64,000 bases of DNA from an uncultured Lachnospiraceae bacterium. GTDB lineage: Bacteria; Bacillota; Clostridia; Lachnospirales; Lachnospiraceae. Below are positions 16,610 to 24,780 of the stretch, in pieces (the first letter of the stretch is position 1; every line of letters begins with the position of its first letter). Location of the stretch: contig CANOKL010000002.1 in the NCBI GenBank assembly GCA_947566645.1, positions 1-64,000 of the forward strand, given 5' to 3'. The translations under genes were made by a program, and so were the position numbers. Below the pieces are notes generated by a model that was given only the letters and a program-made list of their open reading frames with translations, was not told the origin of the DNA and did no database searches.

Positions 16610-16966
16610 TTGGTTCCGTTCGCCCATCTCAATATGTATCTTTGTATGGCATGACTGGCACAGCGACATCAGGTTGCTGTCTACATGCTGTCCTCCACGG
16701 GAGACGGGCACGATGTGATGCACCTCCTCCACGGGAGTGAGCCGTCCTTCAGCCAGACACCGTTCGCAGACGGGATGGCTCTGGGCATAGCGGTCACGGA
16801 TGCGCTTCCATGCCCGGCCATACTTCTTGTGGTGGTCAGGGGAGCGGGAGTACTGGTCATATTGTCTTGCTACGAGCTTCTGGTGTTCCTCGCAGTATTG
16901 ACTGCCATCGACCGCCAGCCTTGGGCAGCCGCTCGCCGCGCATCCCCGTCTTGGTTTTCTCGGCAT
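16601..16966 (-). CDS. HNH endonuclease of the packaging module
   Basis: A 121-residue protein with a zinc-binding N-terminal cluster (C..SGC...... YCEEH) and an HNH core VEEVHHIVPVSRGGQHVDSN followed by LMSLCQSCHTKIH. Phage HNH proteins beside terminase (HK97 gp74 type) assist cohesive-end cleavage by the terminase. The ATG at 16966 has AAGGAGGT eight bases upstream, ruling out the GTG two codons earlier, which is too close to the ribosome site. It is the first gene after the terminator and so probably the first of the late operon. Confidence 0.9.
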   Translation of the reverse strand: MPRKPRRGCAASGCPRLAVDGSQYCEEHQKLVARQYDQYSRSPDHHKKYGRAWKRIRDRYAQSHPVCERCLAEGRLTPVEEVHHIVPVSRGGQHVDSNLMSLCQSCHTKIHIEMGERNQHR

Positions 16967-16991
16967 ACGCACTTACCTCCTTGGGGATGAG

Positions 16992-17019
16992 AAAAACCCC
17001 GGCACAACTGTGTCCGAGG
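16992..17019 (-). terminator. terminator separating early and late phage genes
   Basis: On the minus strand CCTCGGACACA (17019–17009) and TGTGCCGGGG (17006–16997) form a GC-rich stem with one mismatch/bulge and a tiny loop, followed by TTTTT. It stops transcripts arriving from the DUF1492 gene just before the HNH ribosome site. Confidence 0.7.
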
Positions 17020-17142
17020 CTTTCTCGGTTCTGATTTGCTGATTGTACCATATCATAATGGCAAGGCGGGTATTTGTGGGTAAAGCTGGTTATTTTCGGC
17101 GTAATGATAAAAATCGAAAAGTCCAGTCGCCGATAGGACAAT
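17020..17142 (-). promoter_or_regulatory. candidate late promoter / packaging-site region
   Basis: This 123-base gap between the sigma-like gene and the terminator has -10-like TATGAT and TACAAT on the minus strand (around 17044–17056) but no good -35 at the right distance, as expected for an activator-dependent late promoter. Being next to HNH and terS, it is also a plausible cos region. Both are inferences from position. Confidence 0.3.
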
Positions 17143-17568
17143 CTATATCACAATCGGGCTGTCTGGAACCACCACAGCACCAAGAGCCTGCCTGTGCCAG
17201 CGGCGTACCGTGCTTTCGTCGGCACAGAGCTCATCGCCGATCTGCTCCCAGGTCAGGTTGTGGATATATCGGTAGCGGAGCACCATCTGCGCATCCACAT
17301 TCTCAACTTTGTCAATGACATCACGCATTTGACTTTTTAGTGCAATCAGGTTGTCGACTTCCTTGTTGATCTTTGCCTGAAGCTCCCAGACCTTTTCGAG
17401 ACAGTGTATGAAGGGAGCGTCGGTGTTGCGGTTGGGATTGTAATGCTCCTCGAACCCCGGAGAGGCGACGGATGCCGCCATGTCTCTGAGACGTTCCATT
17501 TCCGCAATGTCCGAGTTTATCCTGTGGTCAAGCCGGTAGGCCTGTTTCAAATATTCTTTGGCAGTCAT
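17143..17568 (-). CDS. DUF1492 / sigma region 4-like late regulator
   Basis: A 141-residue protein: a coiled helical N-terminal part (KEYLKQAYRLDHRINSDIAE; VWELQAKINKEVDNLIALKS) and a sigma-70 region 4-like HTH (RYRYIHNLTWEQIGDELCAD, then ESTVRRWHRQAL). Proteins of this kind (DUF1492, ArpU-related) sit at the end of the early region of Firmicutes phages and switch on late transcription. Its position directly before the early/late terminator and the candidate late promoter fits that job. Confidence 0.78.
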   Translation of the reverse strand: MTAKEYLKQAYRLDHRINSDIAEMERLRDMAASVASPGFEEHYNPNRNTDAPFIHCLEKVWELQAKINKEVDNLIALKSQMRDVIDKVENVDAQMVLRYRYIHNLTWEQIGDELCADESTVRRWHRQALGAVVVPDSPIVI

Positions 17569-17786
17569 GGGTTGTTCATCTCCTCGCTTAATTTTTGTAT
17601 GAGCGTTTCACCGTCTACTTCTGTAAGGGCACAAAACCAGTCCGACCGAAAAAACCGCTCGATAGATTCTTTCTCAGCGCCTGCATCTTTATTGTTCGGC
17701 TTACGGTGCAGCTTCCGGAGTGCGACTCTGTAATCCTTCGCAGCCTGGACGATGATTGTGTTTGCCAGTTTTTCATACCCATCCAT
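17565..17786 (-). CDS. small phage protein of unknown function
   Basis: A 73-residue protein starting MDGYEKLANTIIVQAAKDYR; mainly helical, basic in the middle (LRKLHRKPNNKD), with a C-terminal FFRSDWFCALTEVDGETLIQ. The form is common in Firmicutes phages just upstream of the DUF1492 gene, and is often seen with a stop overlapping the next start, as here (ATGA-type overlap at 17565–17568). The ATG at 17786 follows GGAGGTGCAG. I know of no function. Confidence 0.65.
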   Translation of the reverse strand: MDGYEKLANTIIVQAAKDYRVALRKLHRKPNNKDAGAEKESIERFFRSDWFCALTEVDGETLIQKLSEEMNNP

Positions 17787-18282
17787 CTGCACCTCCGTTT
17801 CCGGGATCCGGGATCTCGGTACAGTCCGTAGTGAAATGGCGGATTGTCATGCCCTTATTGACAGCATGGCCTATTTCAGCCTGCATACCGGCAGAATAGC
17901 TGCTTCCAAAGATCCAGACTTCCTTGCACCTGTTCATGAAGACGTTTCCGAAGGATAATCCAAGCCTCCTCTCAGCAGGATCGTCGTCATCAAGGAATTG
18001 CGGGAAGAAAAGGTGCGCCGCGAAGGGGATGCGGCCTTTGTCCACGGCAAATCTACAATATTTCTGCGCAGCGAGAATGTTGCGCACGGTATCCCCCGCG
18101 TAAGGGCTGCAGATATAGACGATGGGGCGATATCCGGCCTCAGTCTCCCTTCTGGCTTTTGCATTTATCTTTCTTATGGCTTTCTTGCGGTCAGACCGTT
18201 CCTTTTTGCCATATCCGGAAAGCACCGCACCAGCTGTCGGGTCGCGATAGCCTTCCGAGTTGTAATAGTTGTTATTTCTCAT
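17773..18282 (-). CDS. DUF4406/DUF7768-type nucleoside deoxyribosyltransferase-like protein
   Basis: A 169-residue protein. After a basic N-terminal tail comes a Rossmann-like domain with YRPIVYICSPYAGDTVRNIL, GRIPFAAHLFFPQFLDDDD and EVWIFGSSYSAGMQAEIGHA, the pattern of the DUF4406/DUF7768 families related to nucleoside 2-deoxyribosyltransferases. It may act on nucleotide pools during phage growth; the substrate is unknown. The ATG at 18282 has GGAGGATAAGACTT upstream. It overlaps the small gene downstream by 14 bases and the RusA gene upstream by 11. Confidence 0.75.
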   Translation of the reverse strand: MRNNNYYNSEGYRDPTAGAVLSGYGKKERSDRKKAIRKINAKARRETEAGYRPIVYICSPYAGDTVRNILAAQKYCRFAVDKGRIPFAAHLFFPQFLDDDDPAERRLGLSFGNVFMNRCKEVWIFGSSYSAGMQAEIGHAVNKGMTIRHFTTDCTEIPDPGNGGADGWV

Positions 18283-18685
18283 AAGTCTTATCCTCCAGTT
18301 CTGTAATTTCGATGTATATGCCGGTGGGATCATCTGCCCAGCGTTTTTCTACGGTTTCCCTGACTACCTGCGCGTCATCTTTCCAGAATCCGCACTTTGT
18401 CATGCAGTCCTTCAGGAGCTTTTGCAGGTTGTCGGTGTCCGGCTTGCTCACCCGCCATTCGCCGTTTTTATGTGACTTGCCTCTCGGGAAGAGCCAGAGC
18501 GTTGTAAGGCTCACGGCTCCCTCTATTGGTGCATCCGGCCTGTGCGTGATCAGATGTCCGCAAAGGAGCTTCTTTGCATCTTTCACTGGAGCGGGGTCGT
18601 AGAATATGGGTTTGCCGTGCATGACTCTCACCTGCTTTTCCTGCGCGGTAGCGGTCGGCGGCTTTATTGCGATAAAGAAGTTCAT
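18272..18685 (-). CDS. RusA-family Holliday junction resolvase
   Basis: A 137-residue protein (starting MNFFIAIKPPTATAQEKQVR) with the RusA features: an N-terminal strand region, GAVSLTTLWLFPRGKSHKNG, and the catalytic aspartate cluster SKPDTDNLQKLLKDCMTK...FWKDDAQVV. RusA cleaves Holliday junctions and helps to resolve phage recombination intermediates. The ATG at 18685 has AAAGGACGGAAAAC before it; the upstream extension of the frame lacks a start and overlaps a strong hairpin. Confidence 0.88.
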   Translation of the reverse strand: MNFFIAIKPPTATAQEKQVRVMHGKPIFYDPAPVKDAKKLLCGHLITHRPDAPIEGAVSLTTLWLFPRGKSHKNGEWRVSKPDTDNLQKLLKDCMTKCGFWKDDAQVVRETVEKRWADDPTGIYIEITELEDKTYEK

Positions 18686-18725
18686 GTTTTCCGTCCTTTC
18701 TGGATGCGGAGTGTGCGGAAATACC

Positions 18726-18786
18726 AAAAGCCCCTTGTTCCGCTGTGGGGAAGGGCGGGCTTTTGAGCCCTTCCCACACTCGGAAC
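18726..18786 (-). promoter_or_regulatory. leader with two mutually exclusive hairpins before rusA
   Basis: GTTCCG (18737–18742) pairs with CGGAAC (18781–18786), enclosing a near-perfect GTGGGGAAGGGC / CCCTTCCCAC stem. Part of the loop, GGGCTTTT (18757–18764), can instead pair with AAAAGCCC (18726–18733). The 161-base gap between the RepA-type ATPase gene and rusA holds no other signal I can support. Alternative folding suggests attenuation or processing; no T run follows either stem. Confidence 0.5.
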
Positions 18787-18846
18787 GAAGAAGGAAGAAA
18801 TATGTTTTTTTATAAGATGCATTTCCGTTCACGGAAGGGAATTCCG

Positions 18847-20850
18847 CTACTCCGCTTTTCCACCCTCTGTTTTCCTGCCGATGATTCCCTGGTGTACCCA
18901 GTAGGCATCATCCGCTTCCTTGAGCCTGTCGCGTACGCACCGTTCGCTGACGCCGATGTATTCCGCCATGTCTTTGACGGTGACCTTGTCATTGATAGAA
19001 CAGGCAGCGTAAGCTGAGTCGATGGATGACCTGCGTTCCTCGGGTGTCGAATACTTCTTGCTCTTTGAGAGATTTCCCATAGGAGTGCCCTCGGCGTATG
19101 CCTTCTGAAGTTCTCCGGAGGAGTCAATCCTATGAAGGGGATACTCAAACCAGAAATTTACTGGTGTGATATTAGGGAATTCACGGAGCGAGGATTCCAG
19201 CCGCCATCCGGTAGCATTGCCGTCACGGACAAAATTTTTGATTTCTTCTGTAAGTTCCAGTTCAATCATGTCCAGTTGTGCGTCCGGATCCCTTGCAAAT
19301 ACGCCGGAACCGGACGCCCTGTCCATCGCCTTCTTTGCCCCTTGTGCACCCTTCGAGTGATGATGGCAGTAGATGGTTGAACACCCGGTCTCAGTGCAGA
19401 TTTTGTCAAACTGGTTGCAGAACTGTCCCATCTCGGATGCATTGTTTTCATCGCCGGTAATGACCTTGTAGATCGGGTCTATAATGATTGCGTCAAAGTG
19501 CTGATCACGCACCCTGCGGATAAGCTTCGGGACTAACTGGTCCAAGGGGACAGCATGACCGCGCAGGTTCCATACTACGATGTTGTCTGAATGCTGTACC
19601 GGGATTTCCAAGGTCTCATAAATCTTCAAGAAGCGGTTGATGGCGGATGCCGGGTCGATTTCCAGGTTGACGTAGAGCACTCGTCCCTGCTTGCAGGAGA
19701 AACCGAGCCACTTCCTGCCTTCGGCGATAGCGATGCAAAGCTCCATCAGGAGAAAACTTTTCCCTGCTTTGGATGAGCCTGAGATCAGCATCTTATGCCC
19801 ACGGCGAAGTATCCCCGTAATAAGCTCTTCCGGAAGTTCCGGCGGATTGTCTTTATATTCCGAGAGGAGTACCATGTCCGGCAGCTCGTCCGATATGCCT
19901 TCCACAAAGTCCATCCAGTCTACCCATGATTTCCTGCCGATATTGGTTGCCACGAGATACTGCCTGTTGCCGTTTCTGGTGACACCCGGCATACGGGATA
20001 AACGGGAAGGGTTGCGGTTCTGCTTGTCTATGGCGACACCATGTTTATCAAGAAAGTCGTAAAGAAACTCCACGCGCTTTCTGTATTCCTCGTAATCCTT
20101 CGCATCCACACGGACGATAGCATGGAGGGACTTGCCGCCGCTGTGAACGAGAGCGGCAATAGGCAGCTCCAATTTACGGAAGATGCTGTCCTGTTCGGCG
20201 ATTGGGAGAGTGTCAGACTCCACCAGCGCATAGGTGAAGCGGGTGACATTCTCGTTTTTCACACCGTCGCCGTCCACAGGATTAAATCTGATCCAGGCAC
20301 CGGCATCCTGTTTCCAGTCGCCGATTGTAGCACCGATGTCATCCGGATGCTTTTTTAAGGACTTGATCAGTTCTCCTGCAGTGCGGTCGTAGGAGCCTTT
20401 GCTGGGTACCCATTTACCGTCAGCGTTCTGCCAGACGTCGTTCGTAACATAAGCCACCCTTTCATTGCTCTCAAAGAGCAGTTCAAGATAGGTGATCAGG
20501 TCTTCTGACGGGTTCCATGATTCTTGGGAGAAGCCGTTAAAGGAATCGCCGTCATACTCGATAGCATCGTCCCAGCCCATACAGCCGTCTTCTCCAAAGA
20601 GAGACCAGCCGCGATCCTTCGCCATCTGAACAATGGTGCCGCCTTTCACGGGCGTGCCAGAGCCGTTGAAACTGACCCACTTTTTCCCGCATTCACCGGG
20701 CTTGTAGCGGGAGTCGTTTCTTGACCAGTCATCCCATACGGAGCAGGGGAATCCCTCCTCTTTTAATGCCATGCCGACTGCGATCCAGTCGGCACGGGTG
20801 AGTGTTGCTACATTTATAGATTTAAGAGCCGAAAGTATATTGTTATCCAT
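18847..20850 (-). CDS. RepA-type AAA ATPase/primase-associated replication protein
   Basis: A 667-residue replication protein. Residues about 1–80 resemble PriCT-2 (TRADWIAVGMALKEEGFPCS); residues about 140–300 are a primase-polymerase-like segment (VHSGGKSLHAIVRVDAKDYE, then RLSRMPGVTRNG); residues about 345–570 are a RepA/RecA-type ATPase (KMLISGSSKAGKSFLLMELC Walker A; FDAIIIDPIYK Walker B; GCSTIYCHHHSKGAQG); the C-terminus has a helix-turn-helix (TVKDMAEYIGVSERCVRDRL). It likely primes or unwinds DNA at the phage origin. It overlaps the helicase gene upstream by 8 bases. Confidence 0.85.
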   Translation of the reverse strand: MDNNILSALKSINVATLTRADWIAVGMALKEEGFPCSVWDDWSRNDSRYKPGECGKKWVSFNGSGTPVKGGTIVQMAKDRGWSLFGEDGCMGWDDAIEYDGDSFNGFSQESWNPSEDLITYLELLFESNERVAYVTNDVWQNADGKWVPSKGSYDRTAGELIKSLKKHPDDIGATIGDWKQDAGAWIRFNPVDGDGVKNENVTRFTYALVESDTLPIAEQDSIFRKLELPIAALVHSGGKSLHAIVRVDAKDYEEYRKRVEFLYDFLDKHGVAIDKQNRNPSRLSRMPGVTRNGNRQYLVATNIGRKSWVDWMDFVEGISDELPDMVLLSEYKDNPPELPEELITGILRRGHKMLISGSSKAGKSFLLMELCIAIAEGRKWLGFSCKQGRVLYVNLEIDPASAINRFLKIYETLEIPVQHSDNIVVWNLRGHAVPLDQLVPKLIRRVRDQHFDAIIIDPIYKVITGDENNASEMGQFCNQFDKICTETGCSTIYCHHHSKGAQGAKKAMDRASGSGVFARDPDAQLDMIELELTEEIKNFVRDGNATGWRLESSLREFPNITPVNFWFEYPLHRIDSSGELQKAYAEGTPMGNLSKSKKYSTPEERRSSIDSAYAACSINDKVTVKDMAEYIGVSERCVRDRLKEADDAYWVHQGIIGRKTEGGKAE

Positions 20851-22450
20851 AAGTCAAAACCTCCTTGTGGCTTGGCCTGTAAACTGACGGGTCGATCCAG
20901 TAAGGCATCCGCCATCTGTTCTCCGCCAGTATTGAAATGGTGTCGCTGGCATCGGAAAATGACCATGTACCAACCTGACGGAAGCCGTAGCGTTCCAAAA
21001 GGCGGATCTGCTTCGGTGTCGCAAGACCGGCATCCTGACGCCTTACCAGCTTGTCGATCAGCATGGATGCCATGCCGCAGTTCTCCACGGTGTCCGGGAA
21101 AATGCCGCGCTTTTCCAAAAACTGAAGCTGCTTTGCTGACGGTGGAGCCATTTCCCAAAGAAAGGTAGGCTGATAGTTCGTCAGGTCTTCTGCAGCGATG
21201 GAAAGGGCATATTGCAAGGGATCAACGAGCTTGCGTTTCTTGCCGCGCATTTCAGAAAGCTGCTTGGCGAGGGCTGATTCACGTTCGGCGAGAATGTCAC
21301 GCTCCGCCTGCTCTTCTGCTTCAATGAGATCAAAGCCGTCAGCATCGTTCATCATGCGTTCATCGATTTTTTTGGCGATGACCTCGTCTTTGCTGATAAG
21401 GGCTGAGGGCCTGCACAGGTCGTGCCGCTCTGTCATCCAAAGGAAGTCGAGAAGCAGCAGTTCCGTCTTGCCGGGATAAAGCCTCATGCCCCTGCCTACC
21501 ATCTGCTGATAAAGCGAACGGATCTTGGTAGGACGCAAGACCACGATGCAGTCCACGGCAGGGCAGTCCCAGCCTTCCGTAAGGAGCATGGAATTGCATA
21601 AAACATTATATTTACCGGCTTCAAAGTCCGAGAGAACCTCAGAACGGTCATCGGAGCTGCCGTTTACTTCTGCCGCCCGAAGCCCTGCGTCATTAAGCAT
21701 CCGGCAGAACTTCTGGCTGGTGGCAATAAGGGGAAGAAATACTACGGTCTTCCTGTCCTTGCAGAAGCTTCGCATTTCATTCGCAATTTGCTGTAAATAG
21801 GGTTCCAGTGCGCATCCGATCTCTCCGGCGGCAAAGTCACCGCTACTCATACCCACATCTGAGATGTTCAGTTCAAGAGGTATCATCTGCGCCTTGATGG
21901 GAGTGAGATATCCATCTTGGATGGCATCTGTCATGCTGTATTCATAGGCTTTGCTGTCGAAATACTCCCCGAGGTTTTTCATGTCTCCTCTGTCGGGAGT
22001 TGCGGTCACGCCTAAGATGTTCGCATCTGGGAAATGTGACAGCACACGCTTATAGCTGTCGGAGAGGCAGTGGTGCGCCTCGTCCACAATGATGTCCTGA
22101 AAATAATCGGAAGGGAACCGGGCGAGTCGCTTCGGCTGTGCCAGAGACTGCACCGAGCCGACCGTCACCGGCAGGAAACTCCCGAGAGCGGAAGAGCCCG
22201 CCTTTTCCAATACAGAGTCGAGACCTGACGCTTCCTTCAGCTTGTCCGCAGCTTGCTCCAGAAGCTCGCCGCGATGCGCCATGATCAGGATCCTGTGTCC
22301 TTTGTTTACCTGATTTTCTGCCACCGAAGAGAAAACAACCGTCTTGCCGCAGCCGGTGGGGAGTACCAGAAGTGTTTTCCGGTACCCCTCATCCCATGCG
22401 GAGAGGATCGCCTGTTTTGCCTCGGCCTGATAAGGTCTGAGCTGAAACAT
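20843..22450 (-). CDS. DEAD/DEAH-box superfamily II helicase
   Basis: A 535-residue helicase starting MFQLRPYQAEAKQAILSAWD. Walker A is LVLPTGCGKTVVF, the DEAH box IIVDEAHHCLSDSY, motif III VTATPDRGD and motif VI MVGRGMRLYPGKTELLLLDF, matching phage replication helicases related to RadD/Rad25. The ATG at 22450 has AAGGAGGTGCCT before it. It lies between DUF669 and the RepA-type ATPase in the replication operon. Confidence 0.92.
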   Translation of the reverse strand: MFQLRPYQAEAKQAILSAWDEGYRKTLLVLPTGCGKTVVFSSVAENQVNKGHRILIMAHRGELLEQAADKLKEASGLDSVLEKAGSSALGSFLPVTVGSVQSLAQPKRLARFPSDYFQDIIVDEAHHCLSDSYKRVLSHFPDANILGVTATPDRGDMKNLGEYFDSKAYEYSMTDAIQDGYLTPIKAQMIPLELNISDVGMSSGDFAAGEIGCALEPYLQQIANEMRSFCKDRKTVVFLPLIATSQKFCRMLNDAGLRAAEVNGSSDDRSEVLSDFEAGKYNVLCNSMLLTEGWDCPAVDCIVVLRPTKIRSLYQQMVGRGMRLYPGKTELLLLDFLWMTERHDLCRPSALISKDEVIAKKIDERMMNDADGFDLIEAEEQAERDILAERESALAKQLSEMRGKKRKLVDPLQYALSIAAEDLTNYQPTFLWEMAPPSAKQLQFLEKRGIFPDTVENCGMASMLIDKLVRRQDAGLATPKQIRLLERYGFRQVGTWSFSDASDTISILAENRWRMPYWIDPSVYRPSHKEVLTYG

Positions 22451-22460
22451 AGGCACCTCC

Positions 22461-23006
22461 TTAGTTGAACGGCAGCTCGTCTGCTGCATCATCGGGGATC
22501 TTCATAAAGCCGTTCTCATCAACTTCCATACCGCCGGAGGTGCTTTTATCCGTATCCGGGGGCATAAGGGATTCATCGTAATCGAGGAACTTGTCCACTT
22601 CGTTCTTGGTGCGGTCATCGCCGTTCTTGTCCTTGTACTCTACGAATTTGAAATGAGCGCGGCCTCTCTGGTTCAAAACCTTGTTCCAGTCCGGCGTGAA
22701 CTTCTCGCCGTGCTTCTTCTGGCCGATGGAGCGGAAGAATGCGGACATTTTCCATTCCATCGTCCTGTAAAGGAACAGGTCGCAGAAGACGCGGGAGGTC
22801 TTGCCGTCCTCGCCGTATGCTGTGAGAGTGAGCGCCGCCTTGTTGCAGGGAGGCAGGTTTGCGCTCCCAGGATGGCGGGCACGCTCGAAAGCGGTCACCT
22901 TGAACACATAGTCGCCTTCGGGGAGTGGGGTAAAATCGTTGCCGTCGTTCTGGATGGAATCATCCCAATCCATGCACATATCCTGTGCGTTGTTGTTGTC
23001 AACCAT
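22461..23006 (-). CDS. DUF669 protein (phage ssDNA-binding-like)
   Basis: A 181-residue protein with PLPEGDYVFKVTAFERARHP, CNKAALTLTAYGEDGKTSRV and MEWKMSAFFRSIGQKK, typical of DUF669 phage proteins. These accompany recombinases and are thought to bind single-stranded DNA; that role is family knowledge, not proven here. The acidic C-terminal tail (DAADELPFN) resembles SSB tails. It is located between the Sak4-like ATPase and the helicase. Confidence 0.85.
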   Translation of the reverse strand: MVDNNNAQDMCMDWDDSIQNDGNDFTPLPEGDYVFKVTAFERARHPGSANLPPCNKAALTLTAYGEDGKTSRVFCDLFLYRTMEWKMSAFFRSIGQKKHGEKFTPDWNKVLNQRGRAHFKFVEYKDKNGDDRTKNEVDKFLDYDESLMPPDTDKSTSGGMEVDENGFMKIPDDAADELPFN

Positions 23007-23018
23007 TGCTTAATCCTC

Positions 23019-23951
23019 CTATTTGTTTCTAGCTGCGGAGGCTTTCGTCAGAGCCTCTGTGATGTCGTTCCAGTACTTCAAGATCCATCCCGTGACGAAC
23101 TTATCCGGGATATCCGAAAGAGTCACTGCATTCTGGCAGTGTCCCTTGGATTTGATAAAAGAGAGCAGGATTTCTGCGTCAAAGGGTGCGGATGCCAGCA
23201 ATTCGTTTACCTTGTCGATGGGCTTTTGCGTGGGTGTTGACTTGCTGTAGAGAGCAGCGATGTTCGTATAGTCCAGATCCAATACTTCCGGTAACGTCTC
23301 GCGGGTCTTGGCATCCCATGCCGGGTGATGTGCTGTATAGATCACGCGCTTGCCGCCCTGTGCCTTCTTGGTGTCGTTCTCGCTGGTAACCACGAAGGTC
23401 TGGTAGTTGCAGAAAAGCAGGTGGTCGCACCATTCCTTGAGGAGAGGGGCTGACTGTTTGGAAAGCTTCATTTCCCAGCGGTCATAAGCACCCATCTCGT
23501 CCGGCTGTTCGAACTTTCGCATCTTGGCATGAGCCGTGATGACGACATTGATCCCGGCGGCAATGCACAGGTCGCAGGCTGCGAGGAATCTCGCGAATTC
23601 TTCTGCGAGGTAGGTGTAGCCCTTGCCGTAGCCGAAACTTTCGATGGAATTCTGTTTGTACTTGCTGCAGATATAGGTGGCAGCCAGCTGCTCCGCCCAG
23701 TCCGCCGTGTCGATGACCAGTGTCTTGCAGATACCTGGAGTGGCAGCGATTTCCTTGACGATGGCGATCAGTTCATCCCATGTCTGGGGCTTGTCGATAC
23801 GCCTGACATCCATGTGGGAAGTGCCGCCTTCGGTGTCAATGATGACCGGATCGGGGTGCTTTGCAGCAAGAGAGGTCTTGCCAATTCCCTCCGGCCCGTA
23901 AATGACCGTCTTCTGGGCGCGGTCAATCTTGCCCTTAGTGATATTCAACAT
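23019..23951 (-). CDS. Sak4-like RecA-fold ATPase (phage recombination)
   Basis: A 310-residue ATPase with VIYGPEGIGKTSLAAKHPDP (Walker A), TLVIDTADWAEQLAATYI (Walker B) and AGINVVITAHAKMRKFEQPD, the AAA_24/Sak4 pattern. Sak4 proteins are single-strand annealing recombinases that work with an SSB-like partner, here probably the DUF669 protein encoded next. The start has GAGGTTTTTAACA before ATG at 23951. Confidence 0.85.
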   Translation of the reverse strand: MLNITKGKIDRAQKTVIYGPEGIGKTSLAAKHPDPVIIDTEGGTSHMDVRRIDKPQTWDELIAIVKEIAATPGICKTLVIDTADWAEQLAATYICSKYKQNSIESFGYGKGYTYLAEEFARFLAACDLCIAAGINVVITAHAKMRKFEQPDEMGAYDRWEMKLSKQSAPLLKEWCDHLLFCNYQTFVVTSENDTKKAQGGKRVIYTAHHPAWDAKTRETLPEVLDLDYTNIAALYSKSTPTQKPIDKVNELLASAPFDAEILLSFIKSKGHCQNAVTLSDIPDKFVTGWILKYWNDITEALTKASAARNK

Positions 23952-23968
23952 TGTTAAAAACCTCCGAA

Positions 23969-24484
23969 TTATTTAAGCGAGCAGGAATAGTCATCTACCA
24001 CGGCACAGCCGGGCACCTTTGTCCCTGCGTTGATGAGCTTCTTGACTTCTGCCTTTGCGACTTCCGGAGCGGGTACGCGGAAGCAGTTTAAGAGTTTGTT
24101 GCGCTTCAGCCACCTAACAGCCTTCACCGCATCCGATACCTCCACATGAGAGGTCTTGCGGTAGCTCACGGTCGCCACATCAAGGTCGGTTTTTTCACCA
24201 GCACACTCCCTGTCGAGGATCCTCATGATTCGTTCTTCCTTCTTATCCAGTCGCTCGCACCTCGCCTTGAGTCGGGATTCTTCTGCCTTCAGCGCGGAGG
24301 ACTCGGAGCGAATGTTTAATACAAGCTTTGCAAGCCAGGTGAGGATGGATTTCTTCTCCATCTGAAGGGCTTTGATCTGCGTTTCGAGCTCCTCGATGTC
24401 ACAGAGGATCTCACCGGTCTCTGGGTCGAAGTCAATCTGGTCGGTAAGCCGCAAAATTTCAGTGTTGATTTCGTAAAGATGCAT
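23969..24484 (-). CDS. Siphovirus Gp157 family protein
   Basis: A 171-residue protein starting MHLYEINTEILRLTDQIDFD, with a long coiled coil (ETQIKALQMEKKSILTWLAK through ERLDKKEERIMRIL) and a basic C-terminus. This is the pattern of the Gp157 family, linked in streptococcal phages to phage resistance/replication functions. The ATG at 24484 follows AGAAAGGAAACATT. It overlaps the small gene upstream by 26 bases and leads the recombination block. Confidence 0.85.
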   Translation of the reverse strand: MHLYEINTEILRLTDQIDFDPETGEILCDIEELETQIKALQMEKKSILTWLAKLVLNIRSESSALKAEESRLKARCERLDKKEERIMRILDRECAGEKTDLDVATVSYRKTSHVEVSDAVKAVRWLKRNKLLNCFRVPAPEVAKAEVKKLINAGTKVPGCAVVDDYSCSLK

Positions 24485-24662
24485 AATGTTTCCTTTCTGC
24501 CGGTTCCGGCCTGTCATAGTTTGCTTGATGTTGCTGGTACGAAAGAGCGGTCAGCTTCCGCGCCAGCCGTTTGGACACTACGGAGATGGCGGTGAGAACA
24601 CCGATCAGCTCCTCGTTTGTGTCATCTGCACGGATGTCCTGTCTGTAACTGTTCTGCTTCAA
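24459..24662 (-). CDS. small early phage protein
   Basis: A 67-residue, helical, basic protein (starting MKQNSYRQDIRADDTNEELI; core GVLTAISVVSKRLARKLTAL). I recognise the form from early regions of Firmicutes prophages but know of no function. The start is TTG at 24662, eight bases after AAGGAGGT. It lies directly behind a long inverted repeat. Confidence 0.6.
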   Translation of the reverse strand: MKQNSYRQDIRADDTNEELIGVLTAISVVSKRLARKLTALSYQQHQANYDRPEPAERKHYASLRNQH

Positions 24663-24687
24663 AGGTTTCTACCTCCTTATCTGAAAG

Positions 24688-24753
24688 CTCGTTGGTTTTC
24701 GTCCTTCACTACCCACTGGACAGATCCGGGTGCTTTGGTCGAAAACCAACGAG
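24688..24753. repeat. 14-bp perfect inverted repeat in early phage region
   Basis: CTCGTTGGTTTTCG (24688–24701) and CGAAAACCAACGAG (24740–24753) are exact reverse complements separated by 38 bases. On the plus side the right arm is followed by T-rich sequence. It lies between the sigma-like gene and the small gene at 24459–24662, and could be a regulatory hairpin or a binding site pair. Confidence 0.6.
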
Positions 24754-24780
24754 AAGTTTTTGAAAATTCTTTTTAATGGA

